Origin: Citrobacter braakii
GTDB taxonomy: Bacteria; Pseudomonadota; Gammaproteobacteria; Enterobacterales; Enterobacteriaceae
Reading direction: 5' to 3'
Assembly: GCF_002075345.1 (NCBI RefSeq)
Contig: NZ_NAEW01000004.1
Location: forward strand, 1-64,000
Length of the DNA stretch: 64,000 nt
Positions 24,224 through 32,315 of this stretch are shown piece by piece. The notes under the pieces were generated by a model that searched no databases, had not been told where the DNA came from, and was given only the letters and a program-made list of their open reading frames with translations. Numbering within the stretch: the first letter of the stretch is position 1; each line of letters opens with the position of its first letter. Position numbers and translations under genes: made by a program.

Positions 24224-24772
24224 TCACATCAAATCGCGTAAAGCCTCATTGAGGTCGATACGCCGAAAACACTTAAGCGCTGTCTGGCGGCTACTGTTGA
24301 TGATATTAACCTTACCGGTCAGTGCCCTGGCGGTATTGGCAAACTCCCCGCGCCATCGCGTAACACTCTCTGCTGTTGGGTTATCCAGCCCGACGTGATC
24401 ACCATGCCAGTGACTGCCACCGGTAATGGAGCAGTCAAAACCTAAAAGAATGATGTTTTTCGCACCCTGGCTGGCCGCAAACAGAATAGAGCGCTGTCCG
24501 GAGTTGAAAGCCCACCTAGTATCTGTATCAAACAGATTTAGCCCATAGCGTTTATGAGCCCGGTAATTGCAGGTCCAGCAAGAAACGGAGGACGGCAGAA
24601 CGTCGATATTTGCATCCCACCAGCGAAGATCACCCGCGTAAACGTATTCACAATTAGGTACGGCTCGCCAAGTGGAGTTAACAGCAATAACCGGCAACCC
24701 CGATCCTGAGATCAGTTCGCAATCTGATTTATTGAGAGACGGGCCGGATGCACAAATGATGAATGTATTCAT
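24224..24772 (-). CDS. MptE/DUF115-like phage protein
   Basis: 182 residues. The N-terminal MNTFIICASGPSLNKSDC with SGLPVIAVNSTWRAVPN and YVYAGDLRWWD is a Rossmann-like pattern seen in DUF115 and phage proteins sometimes described as morphogenetic or sialyltransferase-like. GSHWHGDHVG near residue 115 is another conserved point. It sits between Q and the holin, behind a 150-base structured leader, a place used for cargo in lambdoid phages. I cannot name a reaction. Confidence 0.55.
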   Translation of the reverse strand: MNTFIICASGPSLNKSDCELISGSGLPVIAVNSTWRAVPNCEYVYAGDLRWWDANIDVLPSSVSCWTCNYRAHKRYGLNLFDTDTRWAFNSGQRSILFAASQGAKNIILLGFDCSITGGSHWHGDHVGLDNPTAESVTRWRGEFANTARALTGKVNIINSSRQTALKCFRRIDLNEALRDLM

Positions 24773-24800
24773 TCGTGTTGACCTGGTTCGGGAGTAATTG

Positions 24801-24950
24801 GTTACGGTTGCCGATGCTTATCTTCGGCTTGTCTCTGAGGACTGCAATTAACCGTAACGGAGAGAGCACTAAACCTACTGTGACGGGTTATCGTCACTCT
24901 TTCCCCCGAAGGGTGGCCCTCGACGCAAAACGCCCATAAGCCCAATGCTC
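24801..24950 (-). ncRNA. Candidate structured leader RNA
   Basis: The 234 bases between the gene at 25007 and the MptE-like gene are non-coding. They hold nested hairpins: an outer 9-bp perfect stem (24801-24809 with 24850-24858), an inner GCCGA/TCGGC stem within it, a GTGACG/CGTCAC stem around 24880-24897, and a CCC/GGG hairpin near 24905-24912. Repeated perfect stems in one non-coding stretch support a structured RNA, read as leader of the downstream minus-strand gene. No Rfam family is recognised. The late promoter or a Q-dependent pause region could also lie here. Confidence 0.4.
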
Positions 24951-24962
24951 TTTCCTGTTACG

Positions 24963-24990
24963 AAAAAAGCCCGCTTAAGCGAGCTTTTAG
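24963..24990. terminator. Bidirectional terminator after the gene at 25007
   Basis: Symmetric stem AAAAGC-C-CGCTT/AAGCG-A-GCTTTT (one mismatch) with A/T runs on both sides, 17 bases past the stop of the gene at 25007. Confidence 0.75.
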
Positions 24991-25006
24991 AATACATTCC
25001 CTATGG

Positions 25007-25519
25007 TTAGTCCCATAGTTTTACTGATTCATCTGCTTTCGTTTTTTTGCCAAGAGGCTCATTTTCAATCTTTAAAACAATTGACTGTTTTACCATCTCA
25101 CTGAAAGCATTTAAATCATCAGAGCTATCAATAGTTACAGAGACGTTATTATTCTGATTGTCTGCCAACAGGACATAGACTAATTTACCATCCATTACAT
25201 GCACGTTAATTCGCGTAGCCATTGGCCGAGGTATCGGAGGTTCATCATCAATCACTGTATACAATTCAAAGGTCGCGCCATTGACTTTATCGATGGTGAG
25301 CTCATCAAATGAATTGGCCCAATGACCGTTGCCATCTAATACATATACATAAGGATGATGTGTATAGCCCTCTGTTTGGAACGACTCAGCGGGTAATTCC
25401 AATGAATTAATATAAACTTCTATAAAGTTATTTATAGATGTACGTATTAATTCATTATACTGATGCCTGTTATCTTTTAGCTCTGCCCTTTTATTTTTAA
25501 AATCTTTAAACGTAATCAT
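25007..25519 (-). CDS. AT-rich single-gene cargo of unknown function
   Basis: 170 residues from an ATG at 25519; a weak AAGAGA site precedes it, and there is no better start. The protein is soluble and mixed alpha/beta: N-terminal helix (TFKDFKNKRAELKDNRHQ), then strands around residues 80-100 (YVYVLDGNGHWANSFD) and a C-terminal helix. No signal peptide, no catalytic motif seen. It is flanked by terminators at 24963-24990 and 25613-25637, with base composition clearly more AT-rich than Q or the lysis genes. This is the layout of a moron expressed from the prophage. I do not recognise the family. Confidence 0.5.
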   Translation of the reverse strand: MITFKDFKNKRAELKDNRHQYNELIRTSINNFIEVYINSLELPAESFQTEGYTHHPYVYVLDGNGHWANSFDELTIDKVNGATFELYTVIDDEPPIPRPMATRINVHVMDGKLVYVLLADNQNNNVSVTIDSSDDLNAFSEMVKQSIVLKIENEPLGKKTKADESVKLWD

Positions 25520-25612
25520 ACTATTTCTCTTTTCAAATTTCCTCGATAACAGTATGCCACGATAAATCGTCACGAAAAGGTTGGCAGCTTTATTATGTGC
25601 AGTGCAACCAAC

Positions 25613-25637
25613 AAAAAACCCGCTCGAAGGCGGGTTT
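25613..25637 (-). terminator. Rho-independent terminator downstream of Q
   Basis: Stem AAACCCGC/GCGGGTTT with a 6-base loop and a T run on the minus strand. It lies about 80 bases past the Q stop. It resembles the terminator at 3558-3584 (same AAACCCGC arms). Confidence 0.82.
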
Positions 25638-25719
25638 GATTTCGTGCAGGCGCAATAACCTACGATTTGAAGCATACACGACAACTTCGGACAAAATCAA
25701 GCTTAAAGTATCTAATATG

Positions 25720-26523
25720 CTAAATTTTGTTCACATCATCACAAAAACTCGTTGCATCCTGAAACGCTGAATCTGCTTTTTGTTCTTCCCTGTGGCAGAC
25801 ATCAACAAGCACCTCCAGAAACGGTTTCCAGTTGCGAGTCCATGTTCTGACGTGTAGCTCCGGAACACGCTTCAGTATTGTTTTATAGGCTGCAGTAGAC
25901 GGCACCCCAGAAAATCCATTTCCGCTGCAGCGCTCGCAGGTTTTAAACACCGGCGCGCCACGCTCGCCTGTGGCTTTGCGGTCGAGCACCTCACCTTTGC
26001 CGCCGCAACGGCATCGGGCCAGCAGCTCCCCCTTACCGTTACATGCCGCGCATCTACGCTTGACCAGTTCGTGCTTGATTTTCGGCGGTACGATTTCCAT
26101 TCCGTCAGAGTTGAAGACTCCAGGATGTTTGATCACATCCTCATACTGAGAGGTTAATCCGCTGCCGCTGCAGCTGTGGCACGTCACGCTGGTTTCCGCT
26201 GAACGGGAGTATTCGGCAAAGGCGAATTGTGCGAGCACCAGCATACACCAGCCAAACTCGCCTGCAGCTGCTTTACGTACATTCCTGGGCGCCGACTCCA
26301 TCGCATGACGCGCCAACGCCTGAACTGCGAGCTGCTCGTCGCTTTTGCTGATCCCAGTCTTACCAAAGAAGGCAGCCAGACCAAACCGCGCGCGGCTGCT
26401 GGTGGTACCAATGGCCGCCATAACATCAGTGCTGGTGATACGATCCGGAGAGGTTCCTTTCACGTCGTCGCTGATATGCATTCCCTGAGGGCTGAAGTGT
26501 TTTAGCGATGCCTCAAGCTTCAT
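25720..26523 (-). CDS. Q: Late gene antiterminator (Q-like)
   Basis: 267 residues from the ATG at 26523 (GGGAG upstream). The middle holds zinc-binding Cys clusters: CHSCSGSG near 117, CAACNGKGE and CRCGGKGE near 160-175, CERCSGNGF near 195, the DnaJ-like zinc pattern of the Q82/antitermination protein family. The C-terminal 55 residues are helical (KRVPELHVRTWTRNWKPF). It lets RNA polymerase read through terminators into lysis and structural genes, so it explains how the several terminators within the late operon are passed. It is the last gene of the early minus-strand operon. Confidence 0.82.
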   Translation of the reverse strand: MKLEASLKHFSPQGMHISDDVKGTSPDRITSTDVMAAIGTTSSRARFGLAAFFGKTGISKSDEQLAVQALARHAMESAPRNVRKAAAGEFGWCMLVLAQFAFAEYSRSAETSVTCHSCSGSGLTSQYEDVIKHPGVFNSDGMEIVPPKIKHELVKRRCAACNGKGELLARCRCGGKGEVLDRKATGERGAPVFKTCERCSGNGFSGVPSTAAYKTILKRVPELHVRTWTRNWKPFLEVLVDVCHREEQKADSAFQDATSFCDDVNKI

Positions 26524-27380
26524 TGTTCGCACTCCCCAACCAGATTAAGAATGACCGCAGCGCCGTTGTCTTCCATGTATTCGCCCTTTCCACTTGCCAG
26601 AAACCAGCTGCAAACCTCTACAGCTTCAGCACGTGTCACAGGTTTGATGGTCGCCAGCAATTTTTCCAGGTATCGCTCACGGTCGTACACAGATTCATGG
26701 TGCTCGGAATAACCAAATTCGTAACCGAGTTCCTGACCTGAAGTGTGGCGAACGCTGTAGAGCCAGTCCCAGTAAACAAACTCACGAACAACATCTGACA
26801 GTGTATGAGGCTCTGGCAGAACGTCACGATAGCCATCAACATATGCGCGACGCTGATCATCAATTTCATTCATACGACTGCCGTCAATGCTTCCATCTCT
26901 TTTTTCGTCTACTGTCCATCCCCACTGGTAATCATCAGTAAATTTTGGGGAAGACCTGATCACTCGCTCGGCCTCTACGTCCTCCATCGCTGCTTCATAG
27001 CTGCCGAACGTAGCGCGCACATCAGCAGCTTTCTTGATGTTTTCCCGTGCATTCTGAATAGCACGCACCGGGTTATCCATGCCGATGGTACCGAAAGCTA
27101 CCTGGAAAGGATCGCCGCCATTCGCCAGAAGATAACGGGAATACCGTTCCTCGGCCTCTTTTGGAGAGATTTTAATTTTCTTCAGCGCGGCTTCTGCTGC
27201 GTCCAGATGTGCCGGTTCATTCAGGCGGATAACCTCCAGTACCCACAGATAGGCATCAGTCTGTTTATGCCCGGTGATTCTCCGTTGCTCAGGTAGAGGT
27301 TTGATGTTTGCCAGGGCTGAGCTGTGCGCTGCCGTCGGGATGGTGAATAGTGCTTTATGTTCGTTGTTATCTGTACGCAT
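26520..27380 (-). CDS. Phage protein of unknown function in the early operon
   Basis: 286 residues, mostly helical. Notable blocks are TDAYLWVLEVIRLNEPAHLD near residue 41 and FVYWDWLYSVRHTSG near 200. No signal peptide, membrane segment or enzyme motif is seen. It overlaps Q by 4 bases and starts where the primase ends, so it belongs to the replication/late-control operon. I do not recognise a characterised family. Confidence 0.6.
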   Translation of the reverse strand: MRTDNNEHKALFTIPTAAHSSALANIKPLPEQRRITGHKQTDAYLWVLEVIRLNEPAHLDAAEAALKKIKISPKEAEERYSRYLLANGGDPFQVAFGTIGMDNPVRAIQNARENIKKAADVRATFGSYEAAMEDVEAERVIRSSPKFTDDYQWGWTVDEKRDGSIDGSRMNEIDDQRRAYVDGYRDVLPEPHTLSDVVREFVYWDWLYSVRHTSGQELGYEFGYSEHHESVYDRERYLEKLLATIKPVTRAEAVEVCSWFLASGKGEYMEDNGAAVILNLVGECEQ

Positions 27381-28348
27381 TACGCAGCCGCCTTTTTCTT
27401 TTGGAAAACCAGCTCACGAACCTGATCGCCGTTCATGAGCATATTGTTGAAATCATCGTGATCGGGCCAGTACACGCTCACTCGCTGTAGGTCATTCTTT
27501 GCCAGCAGATTGGCATGAGCGCATTCATAGGCCGCAGCCAACCCGGTAGCGCTGTTCTCGTCACGGTCAGCAAAAATAATGAGGTGCTTAACGCCAGCCG
27601 GAACGCGGAATTTCTTCATGAAGTTGGCCGTCATGGTTGCCCAGGTATTTACGTTATAAATCTGGTGCGCAGACAGAGCCGTTTCGATGCCTTCGGCGAT
27701 ACCAAGTGTGCTGGCCACCGGGAACATCCTGATCGCCACTGAACGGGCGTGATCAAGATAGTTATCTTCCTGCAGGGATTTTTGTCGCTTTGCACTGGTG
27801 CCGATATCTGCCTTTTTTGCGCCATCGAGTAATGTCTGGTGCAGATAGCACAGTTCTCCTTTATCGTCGGTGGCGAGGGAATAAAGCGACTGATACACCC
27901 TCCCTGCATGGCGCTGCTTATCGTTGAAGCGGATCGCTTCAAGCGGCAGACTGAAAATGCCGCGCGCGTTGAGATACGCAGCACCAGAAGTGCCACGCAA
28001 CGGCTGCAGCTTCGCGAACTTATTCAGAACCTTTGTACGCAGGCTGGTAGCACTGCTGCTGACCGGGATTTTTACACGCTGAAAATCATTACCGATCAGG
28101 TGGTCTATTTCCCTGCAAACCTCATTAAATGGCTTCCCCTGTGTCAGTGTGACAAGCTTCATACCGTCACCGCTGCCGCAGGTACAAATCCACGTCCCCC
28201 GACCGTCGCGGTCGTCAATACGTAGCTTGCCGCGCGCTCCACATACCGGACATTCGCCTTTAAAGTGGTTTTTACCAGTGATCGGCGGAAGGCCGAAGTG
28301 CTCAAAGATGGTAGGCCAATGCCCAATTGCTGCTTCTGCCGTCTTCAT
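27380..28348 (-). CDS. Phage DNA primase (zinc-binding and TOPRIM)
   Basis: 322 residues. The N-terminal zinc-ribbon has C/H residues in CPVCGARGKLRIDDRDG and TWICTCGSGDGMK (residues 35-65). The TOPRIM domain has LGIAEGIETALSAHQIYN near 215 and LIIFADRDENSATG near 257. It makes primers for phage replication together with the helicase gene upstream, which it overlaps by 4 bases. It lacks a helicase domain of its own. Confidence 0.85.
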   Translation of the reverse strand: MKTAEAAIGHWPTIFEHFGLPPITGKNHFKGECPVCGARGKLRIDDRDGRGTWICTCGSGDGMKLVTLTQGKPFNEVCREIDHLIGNDFQRVKIPVSSSATSLRTKVLNKFAKLQPLRGTSGAAYLNARGIFSLPLEAIRFNDKQRHAGRVYQSLYSLATDDKGELCYLHQTLLDGAKKADIGTSAKRQKSLQEDNYLDHARSVAIRMFPVASTLGIAEGIETALSAHQIYNVNTWATMTANFMKKFRVPAGVKHLIIFADRDENSATGLAAAYECAHANLLAKNDLQRVSVYWPDHDDFNNMLMNGDQVRELVFQKKKAAA

Positions 28349-29961
28349 GCTCGTTTTCCTAACTGCTGTTTGATATCGCTAATCACTTTCTGTGCTTGCC
28401 GAATGGAGGATGGCGCAGGTGCACCAGATGCCGCCTGCATACGTTTGGCCTTCTCCTGACCTTTCGCATAAGCGATCAATTTGTGCCGGATGAAATTCGA
28501 AACAGTCGGTGTGATCTCCATCGGGAAATCGCTCAGCCCGTTAGGCCACTCGTCAAAACGATCGCGAAAAGTGTTTGCGCACCAGCCATCACTAACGGGC
28601 TTTTTCCCCTGCGATACGCGCTGGCGCTGATAGAATTTGATCTGACTCCACCAGGCCTGTTTCTCTGCCTTCGTGGGCTGATGCTGGTCTTTACCCAGCT
28701 TTTTGAGTTTGCGTCCGGTGTCAGTATCGACGTCCTCACCGCCCAACGGCTTATGTCCGCATTTCGGGCATACGTACACACCAGCGGGTTTCATGTAGTG
28801 GCATTGAGAACATTCATGGGGGAGTTTTTCGGCCCGTTCCTCAGCTGCGCGGCGCGCGCTTTCCTCCATGCCGTCAGACTTCCCTGGAAGATCGTCATAC
28901 TCGATAGAATCCGGATAACCAAGGCGGTGCACGGTACCGCTGTGATCGAATATGAGGCAGGACTCTTTACCCGGTGCGGTGCGCAGGCCACGCCCGAGCG
29001 CCTGCAGCCAGCGAATTTCGCTTTTTGTTGGTCTGGCGTAGATGATGCAGCGAACGTCACTATCGAAGCCGGCCACCAGAACGCCCACACTAACGATGAT
29101 TTTCGTTGCGCCGGTTTCAAAGCGGTGAATGATGGTCTGGCGCTCATCCACTGGAGTGTCGGCGGTCATGACCTCAGCGTTAACACCCGCCTGGTTAAAC
29201 TGGATTGTCAGGAAATTGGCGTGGGCTACGTTGACGCAGAAAGCGATGGTAGGCAGATCCCGGCCATTCTCCAGCCAGTTCTGTACGATGTCGCCCACCA
29301 GCGTAGAGCCACACATAATTTCAGCCAGCTGCGTTTCGTTGTAATCGTTGCCGTATTCAAGCGAAGACTTGGTTTTTACGCCTTTCAGATCCGGCTTTGT
29401 TGGTGCGTAAAATTCGTATTTACTCAGATCGCCACGCTGGATTAACTCGCCAATGGTGGTCGGCTTAATCAGTCGGTCATAGTATTTGCCTAGGAACGGA
29501 GAGAACGGCGTACCCGACAGGCCAATCACCTTTACGCCTTTGCCGCGCAGCCGCTCGATATCCTTCAGGATGCGTTTTTTACGCAGGTGTGCTTCGTCGA
29601 TAATCAGCAGATCAATATTTTCAGGAAAAACACGACGAATAAGCGTGTCGGCGCTGGCAATCTGAATTTTACGGGCTGGATCGTAGTTCGGGTGATCCGC
29701 CCAGATATAACCGATTTCATCCCCCGGTAACCCGTACTCCACAAAGCGATTGGCCGTTTGACCAATCAGGATGGTGTACGGTGCACAAAACAGAACGCGC
29801 ATACCACGGCTGACGAACCCGGCAACGATGAAAGCGGCAAGACCAGTTTTACCGCTACCAGTTGGTGAGTACACCATGAAGGTGTCGTTTTCCTTCCAGT
29901 CTCGGCGCAACATGTTTAGCGCTCGTTCCTGTGCAAAATTCGGCGTGATCGTCAGCTCCAT
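28345..29961 (-). CDS. Phage DEAD/DEAH-box helicase with zinc ribbon
   Basis: 538 residues. Motif I VYSPTGSGKTGLAAF near residue 30, motif II LLIIDEAHLRKKR near 117, motif III GLSGTPFSPF near 147, and a C-terminal helicase domain with QALGRGLRTAPGK near 330. A zinc ribbon follows (CSQCHYMKPAGVYVCPKCG, residues 385-405). It is an SF2 ATP-dependent helicase of the type paired with primase in lambdoid and related phages, which would open the origin. A 427-base gap lies upstream of its start. Confidence 0.88.
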   Translation of the reverse strand: MELTITPNFAQERALNMLRRDWKENDTFMVYSPTGSGKTGLAAFIVAGFVSRGMRVLFCAPYTILIGQTANRFVEYGLPGDEIGYIWADHPNYDPARKIQIASADTLIRRVFPENIDLLIIDEAHLRKKRILKDIERLRGKGVKVIGLSGTPFSPFLGKYYDRLIKPTTIGELIQRGDLSKYEFYAPTKPDLKGVKTKSSLEYGNDYNETQLAEIMCGSTLVGDIVQNWLENGRDLPTIAFCVNVAHANFLTIQFNQAGVNAEVMTADTPVDERQTIIHRFETGATKIIVSVGVLVAGFDSDVRCIIYARPTKSEIRWLQALGRGLRTAPGKESCLIFDHSGTVHRLGYPDSIEYDDLPGKSDGMEESARRAAEERAEKLPHECSQCHYMKPAGVYVCPKCGHKPLGGEDVDTDTGRKLKKLGKDQHQPTKAEKQAWWSQIKFYQRQRVSQGKKPVSDGWCANTFRDRFDEWPNGLSDFPMEITPTVSNFIRHKLIAYAKGQEKAKRMQAASGAPAPSSIRQAQKVISDIKQQLGKRA

Positions 29962-30126
29962 TGTGCTGCCCCCGTGCTGATGAGATAATAATTTTGTGAT
30001 GTGGTTTTCATGGATTCCCCCTCACATGGCTGGTGGCCTCCCCAAAGGCTGCCAGCCTCCCTTCTGATTCAGCTCCTCTGAAAAATCACTCTTCCAGGAA
30101 GAACCCTTTTCGTTTCTCAGCGCCTG

Positions 30127-30164
30127 AACGCCTTGTACTATCTTGCTGATACGGGCGTTTTTTT
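30127..30164 (+). terminator. Plus-strand terminator-like hairpin in the early gap
   Basis: AACGCC (30127-30132) pairs with GGCGTT (30154-30159), with inner GTA/TAC pairing, followed by a run of T on the plus strand. All known genes around are on the minus strand, so it suggests a plus-strand transcript. Confidence 0.55.
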
Positions 30165-30338
30165 AATTGCGCCCTTAAGACTGGGATCTACTTAACCAAT
30201 GGATCTCTCCTGTTGGAAAAGACCCTATTCCTACCCCTGCACCCAATCCCCCCTTACCCCCCTTTCCCTCTTCCCCATAAAAACGTACTACTTCCCTAGT
30301 ACACATGAGGAGTTGGGTCAGTTGGTTGCCAACCTGAA

Positions 30339-30384
30339 CAGGCACCTTTAAGCCTGCTTCTGTTCGGGTACCTTTAAACCCGAA
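30339..30384. repeat. Tandem hairpins with identical 8-base loops
   Basis: Hairpin 1: CAGGC-ACCTTTAA-GCCTG (30339-30356). Hairpin 2: CGGGT-ACCTTTAA-ACCCG (30365-30382), with its stem extended to 7 bp (30363-30384). The loops are identical while stems differ but pair perfectly. They lie just past the stop of the gene at 30389. Confidence 0.6.
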
Positions 30385-30388
30385 ACAA

Positions 30389-30691
30389 TCAGGAGCGCTG
30401 TCGCGTTCCAGCCAGGGGAGGTTCGGCGGTATACCCCTGTAAAGCTCTGCCCTGATTTCTCACAAACAGGCGAAGCCTTGTGTTTGCTTCATGCCTTGCC
30501 CGGTTCTCCTTGCGGTACGAAACGGGTTCAGCCTCGAACGTCTCCTGATACACAGCTGCATAACGCTGGAGCGCCTTTTGTCGTGCAGTGGGTGTCAGGC
30601 TGAATAACTGCTGCTTAATCCACTCGGCATCCGCTTGTGAGTAGGTTTCCGGCAGTATTGAGTTATCGAAGTTGCTCTCCGGTATGTTCAT
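30389..30691 (-). CDS. Small phage protein of unknown function downstream of cro
   Basis: 100 residues from the ATG at 30691 (GAGG upstream), overlapping the cro-like stop region by 29 bases. The chain is basic, with helices around residues 20-60 (SQADAEWIKQQLFSLTPTAR) and a C-terminal RHEANTRLRLFVRNQGRALQ. This pattern recurs in small phage proteins near replication genes. No domain recognised. Confidence 0.55.
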   Translation of the reverse strand: MNIPESNFDNSILPETYSQADAEWIKQQLFSLTPTARQKALQRYAAVYQETFEAEPVSYRKENRARHEANTRLRLFVRNQGRALQGYTAEPPLAGTRQRS

Positions 30692-30887
30692 CGGAAAAAA
30701 CCTCATCCAGACTGGTTTCATATCCGAGCTGCTTAAAAGCGCTCACGATTCGTTTACCCACCTCAATGTCAGGGATTCGACGACCAGTTTCGTAATGGCT
30801 AACTGCCCCCTGAGAACTGGCAATCAATGTGGCCAATTCTCCCTGCGTAACCTTTGCTTTCAGCCTTAGGCTCTTGATTCCGCTCAT
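30663..30887 (-). CDS. Cro-like repressor
   Basis: 74 residues with one HTH of the XRE type: LKAKVTQGELATLIASSQG AVSHYETGRR, residues 9-38. It is divergent from the CI-like gene across the operator region at 30888-30985 and starts the early minus-strand operon. By order it is the lytic-side repressor. Confidence 0.78.
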   Translation of the reverse strand: MSGIKSLRLKAKVTQGELATLIASSQGAVSHYETGRRIPDIEVGKRIVSAFKQLGYETSLDEVFSDEHTGEQLR

Positions 30888-30907
30888 TCGGATAGTTCCT
30901 ATCTAAA

Positions 30908-30952
30908 TAATACATAACGTACTATACACACTTCAAACAATAATACAAAATG
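30908..30952 (-). promoter_or_regulatory. Operator-like sites between cro and cI
   Basis: Two minus-strand copies of a 12-base word: CGTTATGTATTA (30919-30908) and CATTTTGTATTA (30952-30941). Two related copies lie on the other side of cI at 31756-31767 and 31781-31792. A possible cro promoter (TTGAAG, 18 bases, TATTAT) overlaps the first site on the minus strand. Confidence 0.55.
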
Positions 30953-30985
30953 GAACTTGTTCAAAAAATACGGATTGTAATAATC

Positions 30986-31654
30986 ATGAACATGAAACAG
31001 AGATGGCAGGACCTGGCTAAATCCAGGATGAAAGAAGTCGGAATGACTCAAGAACAACTAGCTGAAGCTCTAGGAATAACCCAGGGTGGGCTAGGTCATT
31101 GGTTGAACGGTAGACGCGAACCCAACCTGGAGGTCATAGCAAAGATTTTTAACATACTTAAAATGCCAGGTTTCGTGGTGAATGCTGATGGAACGGTCAG
31201 TGACTCCAGAGCCGATCACAATGTGACATTCATCGGAATTAACGAGTCGAAAGGAAGCTACCCTGTAATTAGCTGGGTAAGTGCAGGGGATTGGATGGAA
31301 GCTGTAGAGCCATATCATAAGCGGGCTATAGACCGTTGGTACGATACAACTGTGGAATGTTCAGAGGATTCATTTTGGTTGGACGTGCGAGGTGATTCAA
31401 TGACATCACCAGTCGGCCTAAGCATTCCGGAAGGTATGGTTATACTGGTCGATCCTCAAGTGGAGCCTATCAACGGGAAATTAGTTGTAGCAAAGCTTGA
31501 TGGAGACAACGAAGCCACTTTCAAAAAACTGGTTATCGATGCTGGCCAACGATTCCTCAAGCCGTTGAACCCTCAATATCCGATCATTCCCATAAACGGT
31601 AATTGCCGTATTATCGGCGTCGTGGTCGATGCAAAAATAACCAACCTGCCATAG
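30986..31654 (+). CDS. CI-like prophage repressor (XRE HTH + S24)
   Basis: 222 residues from the ATG at 30986 (another ATG at 30992; no strong ribosome site, consistent with a weakly translated or near-leaderless repressor mRNA). Residues 15-55 form an XRE HTH (MTQEQLAEALGITQGGLGHW). SWVSAGDWMEA near residue 92 contains the Ala-Gly bond cleaved in CI/LexA proteins. RGDSMTSPVG carries the catalytic Ser and GKLVVAKLDG the catalytic Lys. It should hold lysogeny by binding the sites on both sides of its gene and be inactivated during SOS. A terminator follows directly. Confidence 0.87.
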   Translation: MNMKQRWQDLAKSRMKEVGMTQEQLAEALGITQGGLGHWLNGRREPNLEVIAKIFNILKMPGFVVNADGTVSDSRADHNVTFIGINESKGSYPVISWVSAGDWMEAVEPYHKRAIDRWYDTTVECSEDSFWLDVRGDSMTSPVGLSIPEGMVILVDPQVEPINGKLVVAKLDGDNEATFKKLVIDAGQRFLKPLNPQYPIIPINGNCRIIGVVVDAKITNLP

Positions 31655-31659
31655 TGCAC

Positions 31660-31681
31660 AAGCCGCGAAAGCGGCTTTTTT
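31660..31681 (+). terminator. Rho-independent terminator of the repressor gene
   Basis: AAGCCGC/GCGGCTT stem with a GAAA loop and a T run, 6 bases past the repressor stop. Confidence 0.88.
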
Positions 31682-31755
31682 ATTCCCTCCGTCACGAATC
31701 AAACAAAAAAAACCTTAACAAACATAGAGATAAAAATTAATACATCAGATTAATC

Positions 31756-31793
31756 CGTTTTGTATTGACGATAATTAATACGTTATGTATTGT
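31756..31793 (+). promoter_or_regulatory. Rightward early promoter with two operator sites
   Basis: Sites CGTTTTGTATTG (31756-31767) and CGTTATGTATTG (31781-31792) differ at one base. Between and across them runs a promoter: TTGACG (31765-31770), 17-base spacer, TATTGT (31788-31793). A repressor on these sites would cover both -35 and -10. It would drive the small-gene operon that ends in xis and int. Confidence 0.62.
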
Positions 31794-31824
31794 TTAATCA
31801 TCAACAAGCAAACGGAGCAAGAAG

Positions 31825-32040
31825 ATGAGCACTCAACAATTGGTGTCTGAAAATGGTCCCATCCACAAGCTAGCTATGGATATTGATCGCGTGGTAAACG
31901 TGCTTGAATATGCCGAATCTGATCCAGATACTGGCTATAAGCCAGCAGCCCTCATTCAAATTTGCATTAACCAATTAAAGAAAAATCTTTCAGTTATAAA
32001 TCACGAAATCGGGCATGACTGGCCGGAGAACAAACAATGA
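31825..32040 (+). CDS. Small early phage protein 1 of the xis-int operon
   Basis: 71 residues, GGAGCAAGAAG upstream. Helical and acidic (GPIHKLAMDIDRVVNVLEYA). First gene after the early promoter, overlapping the next gene by 4 bases. No known domain. Confidence 0.6.
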   Translation: MSTQQLVSENGPIHKLAMDIDRVVNVLEYAESDPDTGYKPAALIQICINQLKKNLSVINHEIGHDWPENKQ

Positions 32041-32255
32041 TGACTGATACTGTAGTTCTCAATAAAGATGAAACAAGTTCGATGCTCATGAGTTGGGCTC
32101 ACGATATAACTTGTTGTTCATCTTCATTATGGCTACTTCTTGAAAGAATGACCTCTGAGGAAGAAATAAGAGAACACGCGTTAATTACTTTGGTTGTAAA
32201 AACACTAGAAGAAGTAAACGAACAAATAAATAACTTCGAAATTAAACAACTATAA
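32037..32255 (+). CDS. Small early phage protein 2
   Basis: 72 residues, ATGA overlap with the previous gene. Helical (HALITLVVKTLEEVNEQINN). Paired with the previous gene in size and style; the two may form a complex, which is inference. No known domain. Confidence 0.55.
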   Translation: MMTDTVVLNKDETSSMLMSWAHDITCCSSSLWLLLERMTSEEEIREHALITLVVKTLEEVNEQINNFEIKQL

Positions 32256-32315
32256 ACACCAACAATTAATAAAACACCTTAAATGGTGTGACCAAACTCA
32301 CCTTGAGGAAATGAA

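Larger units (their letters stand above)
29962..30388. other. 427-base non-coding region with several hairpins
   Basis: I see no gene here. It contains a hairpin at 30028-30057 (GGCTGGTGGCCT with AGGCTGCCAGCC), a plus-strand terminator-like hairpin at 30127-30164, a pyrimidine-rich stretch around 30230-30290, and two tandem hairpins at 30339-30384. Located between the helicase and immunity genes, it could include the replication origin or an antisense RNA; neither is proved. Confidence 0.5.

Noticed and set aside
28396-29445. 349-codon plus-strand frame opposite the helicase
   Set aside because: It lies fully inside a helicase with all motifs intact and has no family pattern of its own.
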